The notes under the pieces were generated by a model. The model did not search any database, had not been told where the DNA came from, and worked only from the letters and a program-made list of their open reading frames with translations. This document shows positions 26,750 through 35,374 of a DNA stretch of 64,000 nucleotides, piece after piece. The stretch comes from Rufibacter latericius. GTDB lineage: Bacteria > Bacteroidota > Bacteroidia > Cytophagales > Hymenobacteraceae. The number at the start of each line of letters is the position of its first letter. Position 1 is the first letter of the stretch. The stretch is from assembly GCF_003721515.1 (NCBI RefSeq), contig NZ_RJJD01000008.1, forward strand, positions 1 through 64,000. Reading direction: 5' to 3'. A program made the translations under genes and the position numbers.

Positions 26750-28199
26750 GAGCTTCTACCGGCTGAGCTTCTTTGTCAAGTTTAGGTCCCAGGAAGATAA
26801 ATGCCCACGAAATATAGATGATCATGGAAGAAGGCATCAGGTTCATGATCTCGTTACTATAACTACTGATGATAATACCGGTGTAGCCCGCTGTAAGTGC
26901 TGTGAGCTTGAATTTGAGTCCCTTGTCTTTGGTATTCCAAACGATGCCGCAACTTTTCCCGATGATGTACATCATCAAGCTGATCCAGATGATAAAGCCC
27001 GGTGTACCGAACTCCGCCCAGACCTTAACCCAGTAACTATCCGGCGGAATGGAAGCCAAATAGGTACCCTTGTTATAGTTACGTCCGGTAAACCCAATTG
27101 CTCCTACCCCACCACCAAACGGGTGACTGCTAAGGTACCTTTCAATCCTAGTCTGGTTTGTAAGGCGCAGGTTGAAAGAAGCATCGTGGGGCCGAAGCGC
27201 CGAACGCATCCTTCTGATTTCAAAGTGGCTTTGCCCAATGGAAGTGAACTTCAGAAAACAGAACCCCATCACCACAATGAGCAACGCCATGGAGGCAATC
27301 TTAAAATTTTTGGTGATGAACACGATTACGCCCAATCCGATAAAAATGGTGAAAATTGCACCCCGTGTTCCTGAGATAGATTCACCGTACAGAAAAGCCA
27401 TGGCAGCCAAACCGCAGAGAACTCTTTTCCATATTTTAAAGGGTCCGAAAGCCAATACCAGGGCGATTACGAAAAGGTGAGCCTGTGAAGCCCCAAACTG
27501 GCTGGCATCGGTGTAAAAAGAAAAGGCCCGTAACTCTCCAAAGATTAAGTGGGTCAGGTACCCCGAGGTGGTTAGCCACATTTGCTCCGCCGGGGTAAGG
27601 CCAAATTTCACCTGCTTCACCCCGTTCAGAGTAGCCAGTAAGGATAGCGCAATAATCAAGATCAGGAAAGTATTCAGGTCTTTCTGGGTATTGAAAATCA
27701 TGAGGCAAAGAGGCACCAAAAGCATCCAGAGTAAAGGATACCTGAAATCCAGCATCCACCCCATGATATTGGAACCAGCCGGGTTAAATAACTCAAGAAT
27801 GTAAATCAGCGTCCAGGCAAAGCCAAGTACACAGATCTCTTTGGTCAGATAGGACCAATCATATTGTTTAGTTGTGTGAAAAATGACCCCGAGCCAGGTA
27901 AGCCCAAGAAGGGCCTCCACCCCATAGATGTACGGATAACCACCACCTATTTCCCTGGCCAGTAGGTTAAATAGAAAGCAATAGATGACTAAGGCAATCA
28001 ACCCAACTTTAGGCTGCTTGAAGACGGAGTACAGAAAAGGAACAACCAGTAAAATGCAAAGCATTAAACCGGGCACAAGAAAACCTAACTGAGCGGTAAG
28101 CCAGCCTATTCCAATTGCAGTTAAAGCAATCAGGGGTAACAGTAAACTGAATACTTTTTTATCTGAAGAGATTTCAAGTTGCCTCATGGTGGTTCGCAT
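26742..28199 (-). CDS. O-antigen polymerase/ligase-like protein (Wzy)
   Basis: 485 residues, about eleven helices. The Wzy_C-type periplasmic loop is about residues 330-410 (HPFGGGVGAIGFTGRNYNKG, then PPDSYWVKVWAEFG), with Arg and His residues typical of these enzymes. It would polymerise flipped undecaprenyl-linked repeats in the periplasm. A 135-base intergenic region with two hairpins separates it from the chain-length gene upstream, whereas it overlaps the next gene by 8 bases. Confidence 0.85.
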   Translation of the reverse strand: MRTTMRQLEISSDKKVFSLLLPLIALTAIGIGWLTAQLGFLVPGLMLCILLVVPFLYSVFKQPKVGLIALVIYCFLFNLLAREIGGGYPYIYGVEALLGLTWLGVIFHTTKQYDWSYLTKEICVLGFAWTLIYILELFNPAGSNIMGWMLDFRYPLLWMLLVPLCLMIFNTQKDLNTFLILIIALSLLATLNGVKQVKFGLTPAEQMWLTTSGYLTHLIFGELRAFSFYTDASQFGASQAHLFVIALVLAFGPFKIWKRVLCGLAAMAFLYGESISGTRGAIFTIFIGLGVIVFITKNFKIASMALLIVVMGFCFLKFTSIGQSHFEIRRMRSALRPHDASFNLRLTNQTRIERYLSSHPFGGGVGAIGFTGRNYNKGTYLASIPPDSYWVKVWAEFGTPGFIIWISLMMYIIGKSCGIVWNTKDKGLKFKLTALTAGYTGIIISSYSNEIMNLMPSSMIIYISWAFIFLGPKLDKEAQPVEAHA

Positions 28200-28219
28200 T
28201 TGTACTCATCTTTTATCTG

Positions 28220-28236
28220 CTAACCCAGAGGGTTAG
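28220..28236. repeat. 7-3-7 inverted repeat upstream of the polymerase gene
   Basis: CTAACCC-AGA-GGGTTAG, perfect, 21 bases before the Wzy ATG on the minus strand. It lies directly next to the 11-bp hairpin at 28240-28281, so the leader could fold into two stems. Confidence 0.5.
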
Positions 28237-28239
28237 TTA

Positions 28240-28281
28240 AACCTTTCCCTCGCATTTGTGTGCCAAAGCAAGGGAAAGGTT
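28240..28281 (-). terminator. 11-bp hairpin between the chain-length and polymerase genes
   Basis: AACCTTTCCCT (28240-28250) pairs exactly with AGGGAAAGGTT (28271-28281) around a 20-base loop. No T-run follows, so partial termination, attenuation or mRNA processing is more likely than full termination. Confidence 0.45.
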
Positions 28282-28334
28282 CTCTGATAAAATATTGAAT
28301 TGAATATTATATGATTCTTGTTATATAACTCTTG

Positions 28335-30518
28335 TTAAACTGTTTCTAAAGCGGGCAGTCCTTTAGGAGAAGGAAGCACTTTCTGATCCTGGAGCATCTG
28401 CTTTGGTCTTACCACTACCATTTCTTTGGCATCCTCTGGTCGCACTGAGCTTAGGACTGTCTCTATTGGGGCATTGGTAACTTTCTGGATGTTTTCAAAC
28501 ATGGTTTTGTCTGACTGTTGCCAAACTCTGTTTGATTTCACCGTTAACAACACTAGGTCCAGGTGCTTGAACAGAGACACTGGGTATGTTTCCTCCAAAA
28601 GGGCCGGGAATTCTACCAGCACTACGGCGTTATTCAGATAGTCAAGTCCGGCTAAATCTGAAACCGAGGCATCTGTCAGTACTCCTTGCAGTGGCGAGTA
28701 GAAAGCATTATGTGCATCTGGACTTACCGAGCCTTTGTGGTTCTCTGGGTGCAGCACTTGCGTTTCGATTCCCATGGAGATCAGGTTATTGGCCAAGGCT
28801 CTGCAGAGGGCGGTTTTGCCTTCTCCTGACATGCTGCTCAACACACCTACCACGAAAGGATATGGTGAATCTTTTTGCTTCATCTTCAGAATCAGCTGGC
28901 GGGCAAGCTGGTCTTCAGCATTCTGAGCCAGAAGCAATTGCTTTGAACTTGAGCTCACTGCCGCTGGAAGAACTCCAAAAATGGGGTATTCCATTTTCTT
29001 TACTGCCACAGATGGCTTCCGCAATGAATCATCCAACAACTCACGGGCTAACAATACACCCAGGGTCAGGAAGAACACGCCAATCGAACCGAAGAGAATC
29101 AGGAGAATGCGGGTCATTTTTGCGGGGCTTCCTGGCAGATAAGCCGGGTCAATCACCTTCAATTGGGAAGCCAATTCAATGTTCTGTTGGTTCAGCTTGC
29201 TTTGGTTCAGACCTTCCAATTGCGCCAGGTAATCCTGCTCAGCCATGGTCACCTCGCGGGTAAGCTTTCTGTTCTCATCACCAAGCGGCATCAGCTTTGC
29301 ATATTCCTGGGTGTACTCAGAGCTTTGCTTGTCAACCAAGTTACGTTTGCTCTTAAGTTCTTCTAGTAAGAAAGTGGCTCTAACCCAGTCATTAAGCAAA
29401 TTGGGAGTTGGCAACCCTTGCACTGAGTGGGTGTTGTTGTAGTGCTTGTCCACGGAAGACATCATCTTTTTGGAAAGATCGTCTGCTTCCTTCTTTAAAC
29501 TAGCTAAGCGGCTGGCTTGCGGACCATTTGCATTTCCTTTGTTCAGCAGTTCCAGTTCTACAATCTCGGTTGTCACCTTAGAGAGTCTTCCTTTCAATTG
29601 AAGTACTTCCTGGCTGTAAAGGTTTGGAATACCTCTGTTTTTCAAGCTTTGCTCCAGAGACCGGAGGGTAGACAAGGCACCTGCATATTCTATTTCAAGG
29701 TCCTTTCCTTTAGCCACCAAAGAGCTCTTCTCACTTGTGGTGCTTCCAACCTGGGAATTGTAATCAATGATACCGTTCACCTGCTGGAACCGAAGCAGAC
29801 TTTCCTCCGCGTTCTTCAGTCTTTCCTGCGCTTTCTCTGTGGTTTTCACAAAGTGGTCCACAACTGACTCAGCCTGAGCAGTAAACAGTGTCCTATGCTT
29901 CTCAAACAATAACTTGGTAAGCATATCCAAGGTGTGCTTGCATTGGGCAGGATCTCTGAAGGTGTAGGTAACCTGCAACAGGTCACTGTCTCCCATCCGC
30001 TTAGATTCAAGGGCAGAAAAAGCGTCTGCCGAATACCCCAAATCACTGTTATAGATCACATCGCGGATAACGTTGTTCTGAGTTGCGTTGAAGTAGGCCG
30101 AAAGGTTCTTTGCAGTTTCCTCTACCGTTCCAGCCACCAGTCTGCTTCTTAAAGAAGCTGGGATCAACTCTTTCAGTTGGTTGTAGGCTTCTTCCCCAAT
30201 GATATTCGGGTCATGTGCCTTTAACATCAAGTGTGAAGCCAAGAGGCGGAAACCCAGTTCATCTCTCAGGTCTCTGGAATCAAGGATAGAGATTAAGTTC
30301 GCAAACCCGTCTTTGGTAGCCTTGTATTGGGTGCTGCTTTTAGTTACATCACTGATATTGTACCCGGATGCAATACCCGTGTAAATTGTAGTTCCTGATT
30401 TATATTCATCCACCTGATCTTTGGTAAAGAAGAAGATAGAGGCTGCCGTTACAGTAGTTACCGCAATCAGTAGGAACCAGTTCCGATTTATAAGTCTAAA
30501 GATGTCTGTGAGTTTCAT
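28335..30518 (-). CDS. Polysaccharide co-polymerase (Wzz/Wzc-like) with a degenerate tyrosine-kinase domain
   Basis: 727 residues. N-terminal Wzz domain with helix 1 at about residues 15-31, a long periplasmic coiled-coil region, and helix 2 (ILLILFGSIGVFFLTLGVLL) near residue 480. The cytoplasmic domain retains a P-loop, LSSMSGEGKTALCRAL. The Walker A' Asp motif is replaced (TQVLHPENH), the Walker B Asp is Glu (VVLVEFPA), and the C-terminal tyrosine cluster of BY-kinases is absent. It therefore probably controls EPS chain length without autokinase activity. It is coupled to the TolC-like gene by an ATGA overlap. Confidence 0.85.
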   Translation of the reverse strand: MKLTDIFRLINRNWFLLIAVTTVTAASIFFFTKDQVDEYKSGTTIYTGIASGYNISDVTKSSTQYKATKDGFANLISILDSRDLRDELGFRLLASHLMLKAHDPNIIGEEAYNQLKELIPASLRSRLVAGTVEETAKNLSAYFNATQNNVIRDVIYNSDLGYSADAFSALESKRMGDSDLLQVTYTFRDPAQCKHTLDMLTKLLFEKHRTLFTAQAESVVDHFVKTTEKAQERLKNAEESLLRFQQVNGIIDYNSQVGSTTSEKSSLVAKGKDLEIEYAGALSTLRSLEQSLKNRGIPNLYSQEVLQLKGRLSKVTTEIVELELLNKGNANGPQASRLASLKKEADDLSKKMMSSVDKHYNNTHSVQGLPTPNLLNDWVRATFLLEELKSKRNLVDKQSSEYTQEYAKLMPLGDENRKLTREVTMAEQDYLAQLEGLNQSKLNQQNIELASQLKVIDPAYLPGSPAKMTRILLILFGSIGVFFLTLGVLLARELLDDSLRKPSVAVKKMEYPIFGVLPAAVSSSSKQLLLAQNAEDQLARQLILKMKQKDSPYPFVVGVLSSMSGEGKTALCRALANNLISMGIETQVLHPENHKGSVSPDAHNAFYSPLQGVLTDASVSDLAGLDYLNNAVVLVEFPALLEETYPVSLFKHLDLVLLTVKSNRVWQQSDKTMFENIQKVTNAPIETVLSSVRPEDAKEMVVVRPKQMLQDQKVLPSPKGLPALETV

Positions 30519-31264
30519 TTGCTTTGTATTAAGTCGATTATTCTAGTTCCGATTGTTTCTTCCATCATTAAAAGCTGGGTCTCATAGTTGACCTTCGCTG
30601 TTTGTAAGGCGGTGGCAGTGCTGGTATAAGCCTGCTGCACGTTAGACATGGCGTCTATCATTATTTCGCCGCTTTTGAATTGTTTCTTGGCCAATTCCTG
30701 GCTTACTACTGCGGTTTGATAAGCTTGTTGCTGTAACTCCAACTGTGATTTTGCCAAAACCAGGTTCTGATACAAAGTGATCACGCGCATCCTTACCGCT
30801 CTTTCCGCCAGCTTTCTGCTGCCTTCCACTTGGGTAATGGCTAAATCCTGGTTCTTAAGGGTGTTATGGCGGCTAAGGAGCTGGCCTAAGGGCAAAGACA
30901 TGGAGAAACCCATAGAGTATCTGGCACGCAAGGGAGCGTCAAAGGCATTGAAGGAATTCACCGGCTCTCCGTTGGAATTCCAGTTATTCATACTTCCGTA
31001 GGTATAAGAGGAGTTGATGGAAAAGCCGCTATAGAAATTTTTACGGATAATCTTTTTCTGTTCAATAGATGCCAGTTTAGCGGCTTCTGCATTCTCTAAC
31101 TCTGCTGAATTGGCAATGGCTGTTTCAATCAAAATGGGCAGGGCATATTCTGAATTGAAGAGCTTCTTTTCCCAATCGGCTCCTTTAGCAGGGGCAGTTT
31201 GGGCTGAGGCCACCAGACCATACAGGGCCAAAAAAAGTGCAAGCGAAAGTTTTTTCATATTCAT
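30515..31264 (-). CDS. Half-size TolC-like outer-membrane protein
   Basis: 249 residues with a signal peptide (KKLSLALFLALYGLVASAQ). IETAIANSAELENAEAAKLASIEQKK is a TolC-type helix start; then a beta-hairpin-like block with YSMGFSMSLPLGQLL; then long helices (LAERAVRMRVITLYQNLVLAKSQLELQQQAY and KSGEIMIDAMSNVQQAY). Normal TolC proteins have two such repeats and about 420-490 residues; this has one. No Wza/OPX gene is present in the locus, and the 4-base overlap with the co-polymerase gene suggests this protein is its outer-membrane or periplasmic partner. That role is inferred. Confidence 0.7.
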   Translation of the reverse strand: MNMKKLSLALFLALYGLVASAQTAPAKGADWEKKLFNSEYALPILIETAIANSAELENAEAAKLASIEQKKIIRKNFYSGFSINSSYTYGSMNNWNSNGEPVNSFNAFDAPLRARYSMGFSMSLPLGQLLSRHNTLKNQDLAITQVEGSRKLAERAVRMRVITLYQNLVLAKSQLELQQQAYQTAVVSQELAKKQFKSGEIMIDAMSNVQQAYTSTATALQTAKVNYETQLLMMEETIGTRIIDLIQSK

Positions 31265-31270
31265 TATTTG

Positions 31271-32437
31271 TTAAACATTTTCTTTTTGAAACATTGCTGG
31301 TACAGTCTTGAGCAGGATGTATAAGTCTTTCTTCATTGAGAACTTTCGGGCATATTCTATATCCAATGCCTTGCGCTCCTCCTCTGACATGTTCTTTTTA
31401 CCTCGCTTGCTTACCTGCCATAAACCAGTGATCCCGGCAGGGGCAATAAAACGGGCTGCATATTCGTCTGTGGTTATTTTTTCAGCCTCATAGATGGGAA
31501 GAGGCCTGTTTCCTACAATGGACATGTCTCCCCGTAAGACATTATACAATTGTGGTAATTCATCGATGCTGGTGTTGCGAAGGAACAGCCCCAGGCGCGT
31601 TACCCTTGGATCATTCGCGATTTTGATGAAGGCAGGACCAGTCTTCGTTTTCTTTGATTCTATGTATTGTTGTTCACAGATGATTTTACCTTGTTCGTCA
31701 ATCAACTTGTTAGCGCACTCCAGGCTGCCTCCCGCACAGGCGGTACAAAGGGTAAACCCCTCCACATTGAATTCCTTGGCAGGCGCCTGGTACTGGTTGA
31801 AGACCTTGATAGAGTCCAGTAGTTGGTCTGCATCTTGTCGCATGGACCTGAATTTCCAGAATTTAAAGATCTTAAATCCCGTACCCACCCGATAAGAGTA
31901 ATAGAAGGCCGGTCCTTTTGATTCCAGCTTAATCAATAGCGTGATAATCAGCAAAATTGGAGAAAGACAAAGAAGCGCAACAGAAGCTACAACAATATCA
32001 AATACTCTTTTCCCTAAAGGGTATCTGTATGCATAAGCATTCTCAATACTTGATTTTGTCTCCATTCTTTTGGCTTGGGCTAAGTAATTGATTCTGGTAA
32101 TTAGCTTTTCCTGATCAGGCTTTTGGCAGAAGATATCTGACACTCCTGCTGCCATTAACATTCTCTGCAAGGTGGGAGGAACTGGGCTATTGGCTAACCA
32201 GATCACAGGAGTAGAAACCGTGTATTTCTCTTTAATTGCCCTTAACAAATTGATGCCTAAAGGAGATCCTGGTGACGCAGCATTTATTATTATATGGTAC
32301 TGATCGCCTCTTTCCAGTGATTGTAAGAAAAGCTTAGGGTTGCCAAAATGCTTTATCTCTATACTCTGACCAAACTCCGATTTAAACCCATCTGCTTCCT
32401 GCGTGTCCGGTGATAGAAAAACAACCCTCATCCCCAC
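31271..32437 (-). CDS. Pseudo-receiver fused to an initiating sugar-phosphate transferase (WcaJ/WbaP-type PGT)
   Basis: 388 residues. Residues 1-115 fold like a response-regulator receiver (final Lys K106 in FCQKPD) but have Asn52 (IIINAASPG) in place of the phosphoacceptor Asp. Residues 140-388 are a bacterial sugar transferase: membrane helix 145-170, KFWKFRSM, catalytic D292-E293 in [16 protein letters not shown], and [12 protein letters not shown]. It loads the first sugar-1-phosphate onto undecaprenyl phosphate. An insert with C231, C234, C241 and C254 may bind zinc. The next gene upstream is a free CheY-like receiver, 6 bases away. Start at 32437 or, two codons later, 32431. Confidence 0.88.
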   Translation of the reverse strand: MGMRVVFLSPDTQEADGFKSEFGQSIEIKHFGNPKLFLQSLERGDQYHIIINAASPGSPLGINLLRAIKEKYTVSTPVIWLANSPVPPTLQRMLMAAGVSDIFCQKPDQEKLITRINYLAQAKRMETKSSIENAYAYRYPLGKRVFDIVVASVALLCLSPILLIITLLIKLESKGPAFYYSYRVGTGFKIFKFWKFRSMRQDADQLLDSIKVFNQYQAPAKEFNVEGFTLCTACAGGSLECANKLIDEQGKIICEQQYIESKKTKTGPAFIKIANDPRVTRLGLFLRNTSIDELPQLYNVLRGDMSIVGNRPLPIYEAEKITTDEYAARFIAPAGITGLWQVSKRGKKNMSEEERKALDIEYARKFSMKKDLYILLKTVPAMFQKENV

Positions 32438-32443
32438 TTCTCC

Positions 32444-32824
32444 TTAAGATATCTTTACTCTTTTAAGAACATTTTTTATTCTTATTTCAAGCTCCTCTGG
32501 ATTAAAGGGTTTGATCATATAATCATCTGCTCCACTCCTAAGGCAAAGGATTTTGTTTCTTGACTCCTCTTTTCCAGATAACATTATCAAAGGAATATCT
32601 TTGAATAAAGTGCTGGCTCTTAGCTGTTTGATAAAATCCAAACCATTCATAAAAGGCATTTCAAAATCAGCAACAATGGCATCAATGTGATGTCCTTCTT
32701 CCAACCAAGCCATGGCTTCTTTTCCATTTGATTTTACTACAACCTGATAGGCTTTGGAGAAGTAATGTTCCAGTATCAATCCTATGGTAGGCTCATCGTC
32801 CACAATTAATATACACTGTTTCAT
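32444..32824 (-). CDS. CheY-like single-domain response regulator
   Basis: 126 residues, receiver only. The acidic pair lies in ILIVDDEP, the phosphoacceptor is D53 in IVADFEMPFMNG, the switch Ser is in MLSGKEES, and the Lys is K105 in YMIKPF. There is no output domain, so it must act by protein contact. It is the first gene of the EPS run and lies 6 bases from the pseudo-receiver/PGT fusion, suggesting it signals to that protein or relays phosphate from the HPt of the 33379-35259 product. Confidence 0.9.
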   Translation of the reverse strand: MKQCILIVDDEPTIGLILEHYFSKAYQVVVKSNGKEAMAWLEEGHHIDAIVADFEMPFMNGLDFIKQLRASTLFKDIPLIMLSGKEESRNKILCLRSGADDYMIKPFNPEELEIRIKNVLKRVKIS

Positions 32825-32848
32825 TTTTATCTTTTTTATAAATACTAT

Positions 32849-32864
32849 GAAATTACCGTGCCAA
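32849..32864 (-). promoter_or_regulatory. Possible sigma-54-type promoter of the EPS block
   Basis: On the minus strand, TTGGCACGGTAATTTC has a perfect -24 element (TTGGCACG) and the correct 10-base spacer, but TC instead of GC at -12. Transcription would start near 32838, about 14 bases before the receiver-gene ATG. The candidate activator sites lie 70 and 90 bp further upstream. Confidence 0.4.
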
Positions 32865-32927
32865 TATTGTTTTTGTATTAAAATTTAGTAGCAGAGTATA
32901 ATTTATACAGTTTCCTTGCTATGCTTA

Positions 32928-32960
32928 TCCCATTTTGGGAATACCGGTTCCAATCTGGGA
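32928..32960 (-). promoter_or_regulatory. Tandem pair of 13-bp inverted repeats, candidate activator binding sites
   Basis: TCCCA-TTT-TGGGA (32928-32940) and TTCCA-ATC-TGGGA (32948-32960) are offset by exactly 20 bp, as at 3457-3489. The first is a perfect inverted repeat. Distance to the -24-like element fits enhancer sites of a sigma-54 activator. Confidence 0.55.
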
Positions 32961-33378
32961 CTTAAGAAGAATATCAGGGAGAACAAGGAGATGTAGAAGG
33001 TTGAAAAAGGGCTTTTCACCTTAAGACTGATAACACCTTAACAATACTTTTTGGTGTACTCTTGTTATTTTATGGTTGGTTTACTAAATAAGGGCTAAAA
33101 GAGATTATTTCTTTAGTTTTCTTCTTATACATTCCAATTATTTACAATTATTATTGCTTTCGAATTTATACAGTTTTTTGATTATAAAAACGCACTATTT
33201 GGCAATTGAAGACTTAAAAAACAATTAAGCCTTCGCAAGGCTATTATTCATTTCTTAAACTTTATTTAATATTCTGCTCCCTTAATCTAACTTCACCAAC
33301 CTATTTAATTCATCTATTTAATCAAATGCTTATTTAGAGTCGAATTTAAAAATTCACCCCAAAAACAAGACTTACTTA

Positions 33379-35259
33379 TCAAGAGGCATCCAGTTCTTTT
33401 GAAAACATATCCATTACTTTCTGAGTAGTTTCCTTCACCACCAATAATAATTTATTAATCTCAGGAAGGTTGGTTTGGGAGCCTGAGATTTCTTCAATGC
33501 GTTTCATGGCTTCAGCTGCTTTGGTGATTTTGATGTTCCCATAAGTGGACTTAAGGCTATGTGCAATAAGAGAAACAGCTTCCCACTCCTGGCGCTGAAC
33601 TGCGTTTATTAATTTAGACAATTGCTCTGGCACAATTTCAATGAAAAGCTTCTGCATTTTCCTGATAAAGACACTGTCCTCGGCCATATTCCCCAACCCA
33701 GAGAAGTCAAACAAAGGTTGTTCTTGTTCTCCTTTCTTTGGCTCCCGGGTAATCTGTTCCCTAGAATGATACCCGGTGTTTTTGGAAATACATAGATATA
33801 AATCAAAGGCGTGGTAAGGCTTCCTTAAGAAATCAGCATAACCAGCTTCCCTGTATTTCTCAAATGCAGTGGGTTCAGGATTATTTGTAAAGGCCACAAT
33901 GGGAGTGAACCGATTGGCTCCCTCCAGGCTCAGGATTTCAGAAGCAACTTCATTGCTATCTGAATCCATCTCTTCCACATCCATTAAGATTAAATCATAG
34001 CTTTCCTGAGTGGCCATCCTTTTACCTTCCTCTCCATTGATGGCTATGTCCAGTTTGGTGTTCCAGTTCTGAATTTGGTGTTTGACCAATGCGTGGCTAT
34101 TCTCATCTCCATCTACCAAAAGCAGTTTCAATCCTTTAGCTTGCTCTGGATAGATTGAATTTTCTTGAGGTAACCCTTCCTTAACCTTAGCTTCCTGTTT
34201 CTGCGGTATTATTGGAAAAGAAAGCATAAACTCTATACTTGTTCCCTGATCCTCATTTTCTAGCAGCCACGCTTTTCCACCTTGCAGTTCAATCAACTTT
34301 TTGCAAGTATAGACACCTAAGTCAATTCCACTACGGTTGTACTTCTCATCGGCTTGCTGCTTTGTTTCAGGTTTAAACAATCTGGTTAATGCTTCATAGT
34401 TTTGATCCAAGCCTAAATTGCTGATGGAGAATTGCAGGGTGAGCATGTTTTCAACTCTTTCTCTTTGAAAAAAGGAAAACAAAACCTCTTTGCTCTTGGT
34501 GTACCTAATGGCACATTTGATGACTTTCACCAAAACCAGGTTCAGGTAAACCGGATTGATTTCAACCGGCGGGATTGGTCCTTCGGGCTCTCTAAACCGG
34601 ACCGTCACCTCCTGATCCGCGGCTTTGGTGATGAGGGGTTGCATGATCCCCCGGATGAAAGCTGCAATATCTACGGTTTCTGTGGCTACTTCAAATACCC
34701 CGGCTTCTACCCTGGCGTACTCCAAAACATCTTTAGGAACTTCCAGGATATAGTCTGAGATAGAAAGAATGGAATTCAGATACCTTTTCTGGTCTTTGCT
34801 GATGAACGTTTGCTTCAGGAGCCTGACCAAACTTATAATGGCGTTGATAGGAGCTTCCAGTTCCCGGTTGACTTCCGCCAGCAGTTTTTCCTTGGAGGCA
34901 AACGAATCTTCTGCGATCTGAATGGTCTCTTTCAGGTTGGTGATTTCGGCAGAGGTTGAAAACAACCAGCGTTCCCCAGATTGATTCACAACTGGCTTTT
35001 TCACCGTCAGGAACCAGGCTCCCCTTCCGTCTTCTAGTTTATAAAACTCCTCTATTTCATTTGCCTCATTCGCTTCAAGCACCTCCAGATCCCGTTCATA
35101 GGAGAAATCGAAATCTACTGCACCTTTTTCAAGCACTTGGGGCAAAGTTGATCTATGTAACGAGGCATAAGCGAAATTGGCCCAAACTATTTTCCCTCCG
35201 GAATCTTTGATATAAGTGGGATTGGGGCTTTCCTCGAAAATCTGGTAAATAAATTGCAT
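33379..35259 (-). CDS. Pseudo-histidine kinase with PAS, receiver and HPt domains
   Basis: 626 residues. PAS domain 1-108 (ESPNPTYIKDSGGKIVWAN). The dimerisation helix carries NRELEAPINAI at 131-141, where the phosphorylated His should be, with Arg132 instead. The ATPase-like domain (about 205-350) has C249 in place of the N-box Asn and no clear G1 box. The receiver (376-492) is intact: LLLVDGDE, D427, T458, K480. The C-terminal HPt (about 525-626) has H567 in IAHSLKSTYGN. It looks like a phosphorelay hub fed by another kinase, perhaps the one at 37482-39545. No membrane helix. Confidence 0.85.
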   Translation of the reverse strand: MQFIYQIFEESPNPTYIKDSGGKIVWANFAYASLHRSTLPQVLEKGAVDFDFSYERDLEVLEANEANEIEEFYKLEDGRGAWFLTVKKPVVNQSGERWLFSTSAEITNLKETIQIAEDSFASKEKLLAEVNRELEAPINAIISLVRLLKQTFISKDQKRYLNSILSISDYILEVPKDVLEYARVEAGVFEVATETVDIAAFIRGIMQPLITKAADQEVTVRFREPEGPIPPVEINPVYLNLVLVKVIKCAIRYTKSKEVLFSFFQRERVENMLTLQFSISNLGLDQNYEALTRLFKPETKQQADEKYNRSGIDLGVYTCKKLIELQGGKAWLLENEDQGTSIEFMLSFPIIPQKQEAKVKEGLPQENSIYPEQAKGLKLLLVDGDENSHALVKHQIQNWNTKLDIAINGEEGKRMATQESYDLILMDVEEMDSDSNEVASEILSLEGANRFTPIVAFTNNPEPTAFEKYREAGYADFLRKPYHAFDLYLCISKNTGYHSREQITREPKKGEQEQPLFDFSGLGNMAEDSVFIRKMQKLFIEIVPEQLSKLINAVQRQEWEAVSLIAHSLKSTYGNIKITKAAEAMKRIEEISGSQTNLPEINKLLLVVKETTQKVMDMFSKELDAS

Positions 35260-35309
35260 AACCTTTTAACAACAATTCCATCCTTCCCCACCATTGTAGT
35301 TCTTTGGTA

Positions 35310-35342
35310 CAAATCTTTCTGCTTCTATTCTCTATTATTCAA
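35310..35342 (-). promoter_or_regulatory. Candidate Bacteroidota promoter of the pseudo-kinase gene
   Basis: On the minus strand TTG (35342-35340), a 22-base spacer and AAGATTTG (35317-35310; consensus TAnnTTTG) lead to a 5' leader of about 45 bases. Confidence 0.4.
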
Positions 35343-35374
35343 CTTAATACCTGCCTACACCAACCTATTATTTT

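Larger units (their letters stand above)
32825..33378. other. AT-rich regulatory region upstream of the EPS block
   Basis: 554 bases with no gene. It contains the tandem inverted repeats at 32928-32960 and the -24-like element near 32858. The remainder, 32961-33378, shows no clear feature. Confidence 0.6.

Noticed and set aside
28256-28268. TTGGCACACAAATGC on the minus strand as a sigma-54 promoter
   Set aside because: Again one base too short between the -24 and -12 elements, and it is the loop of a hairpin.
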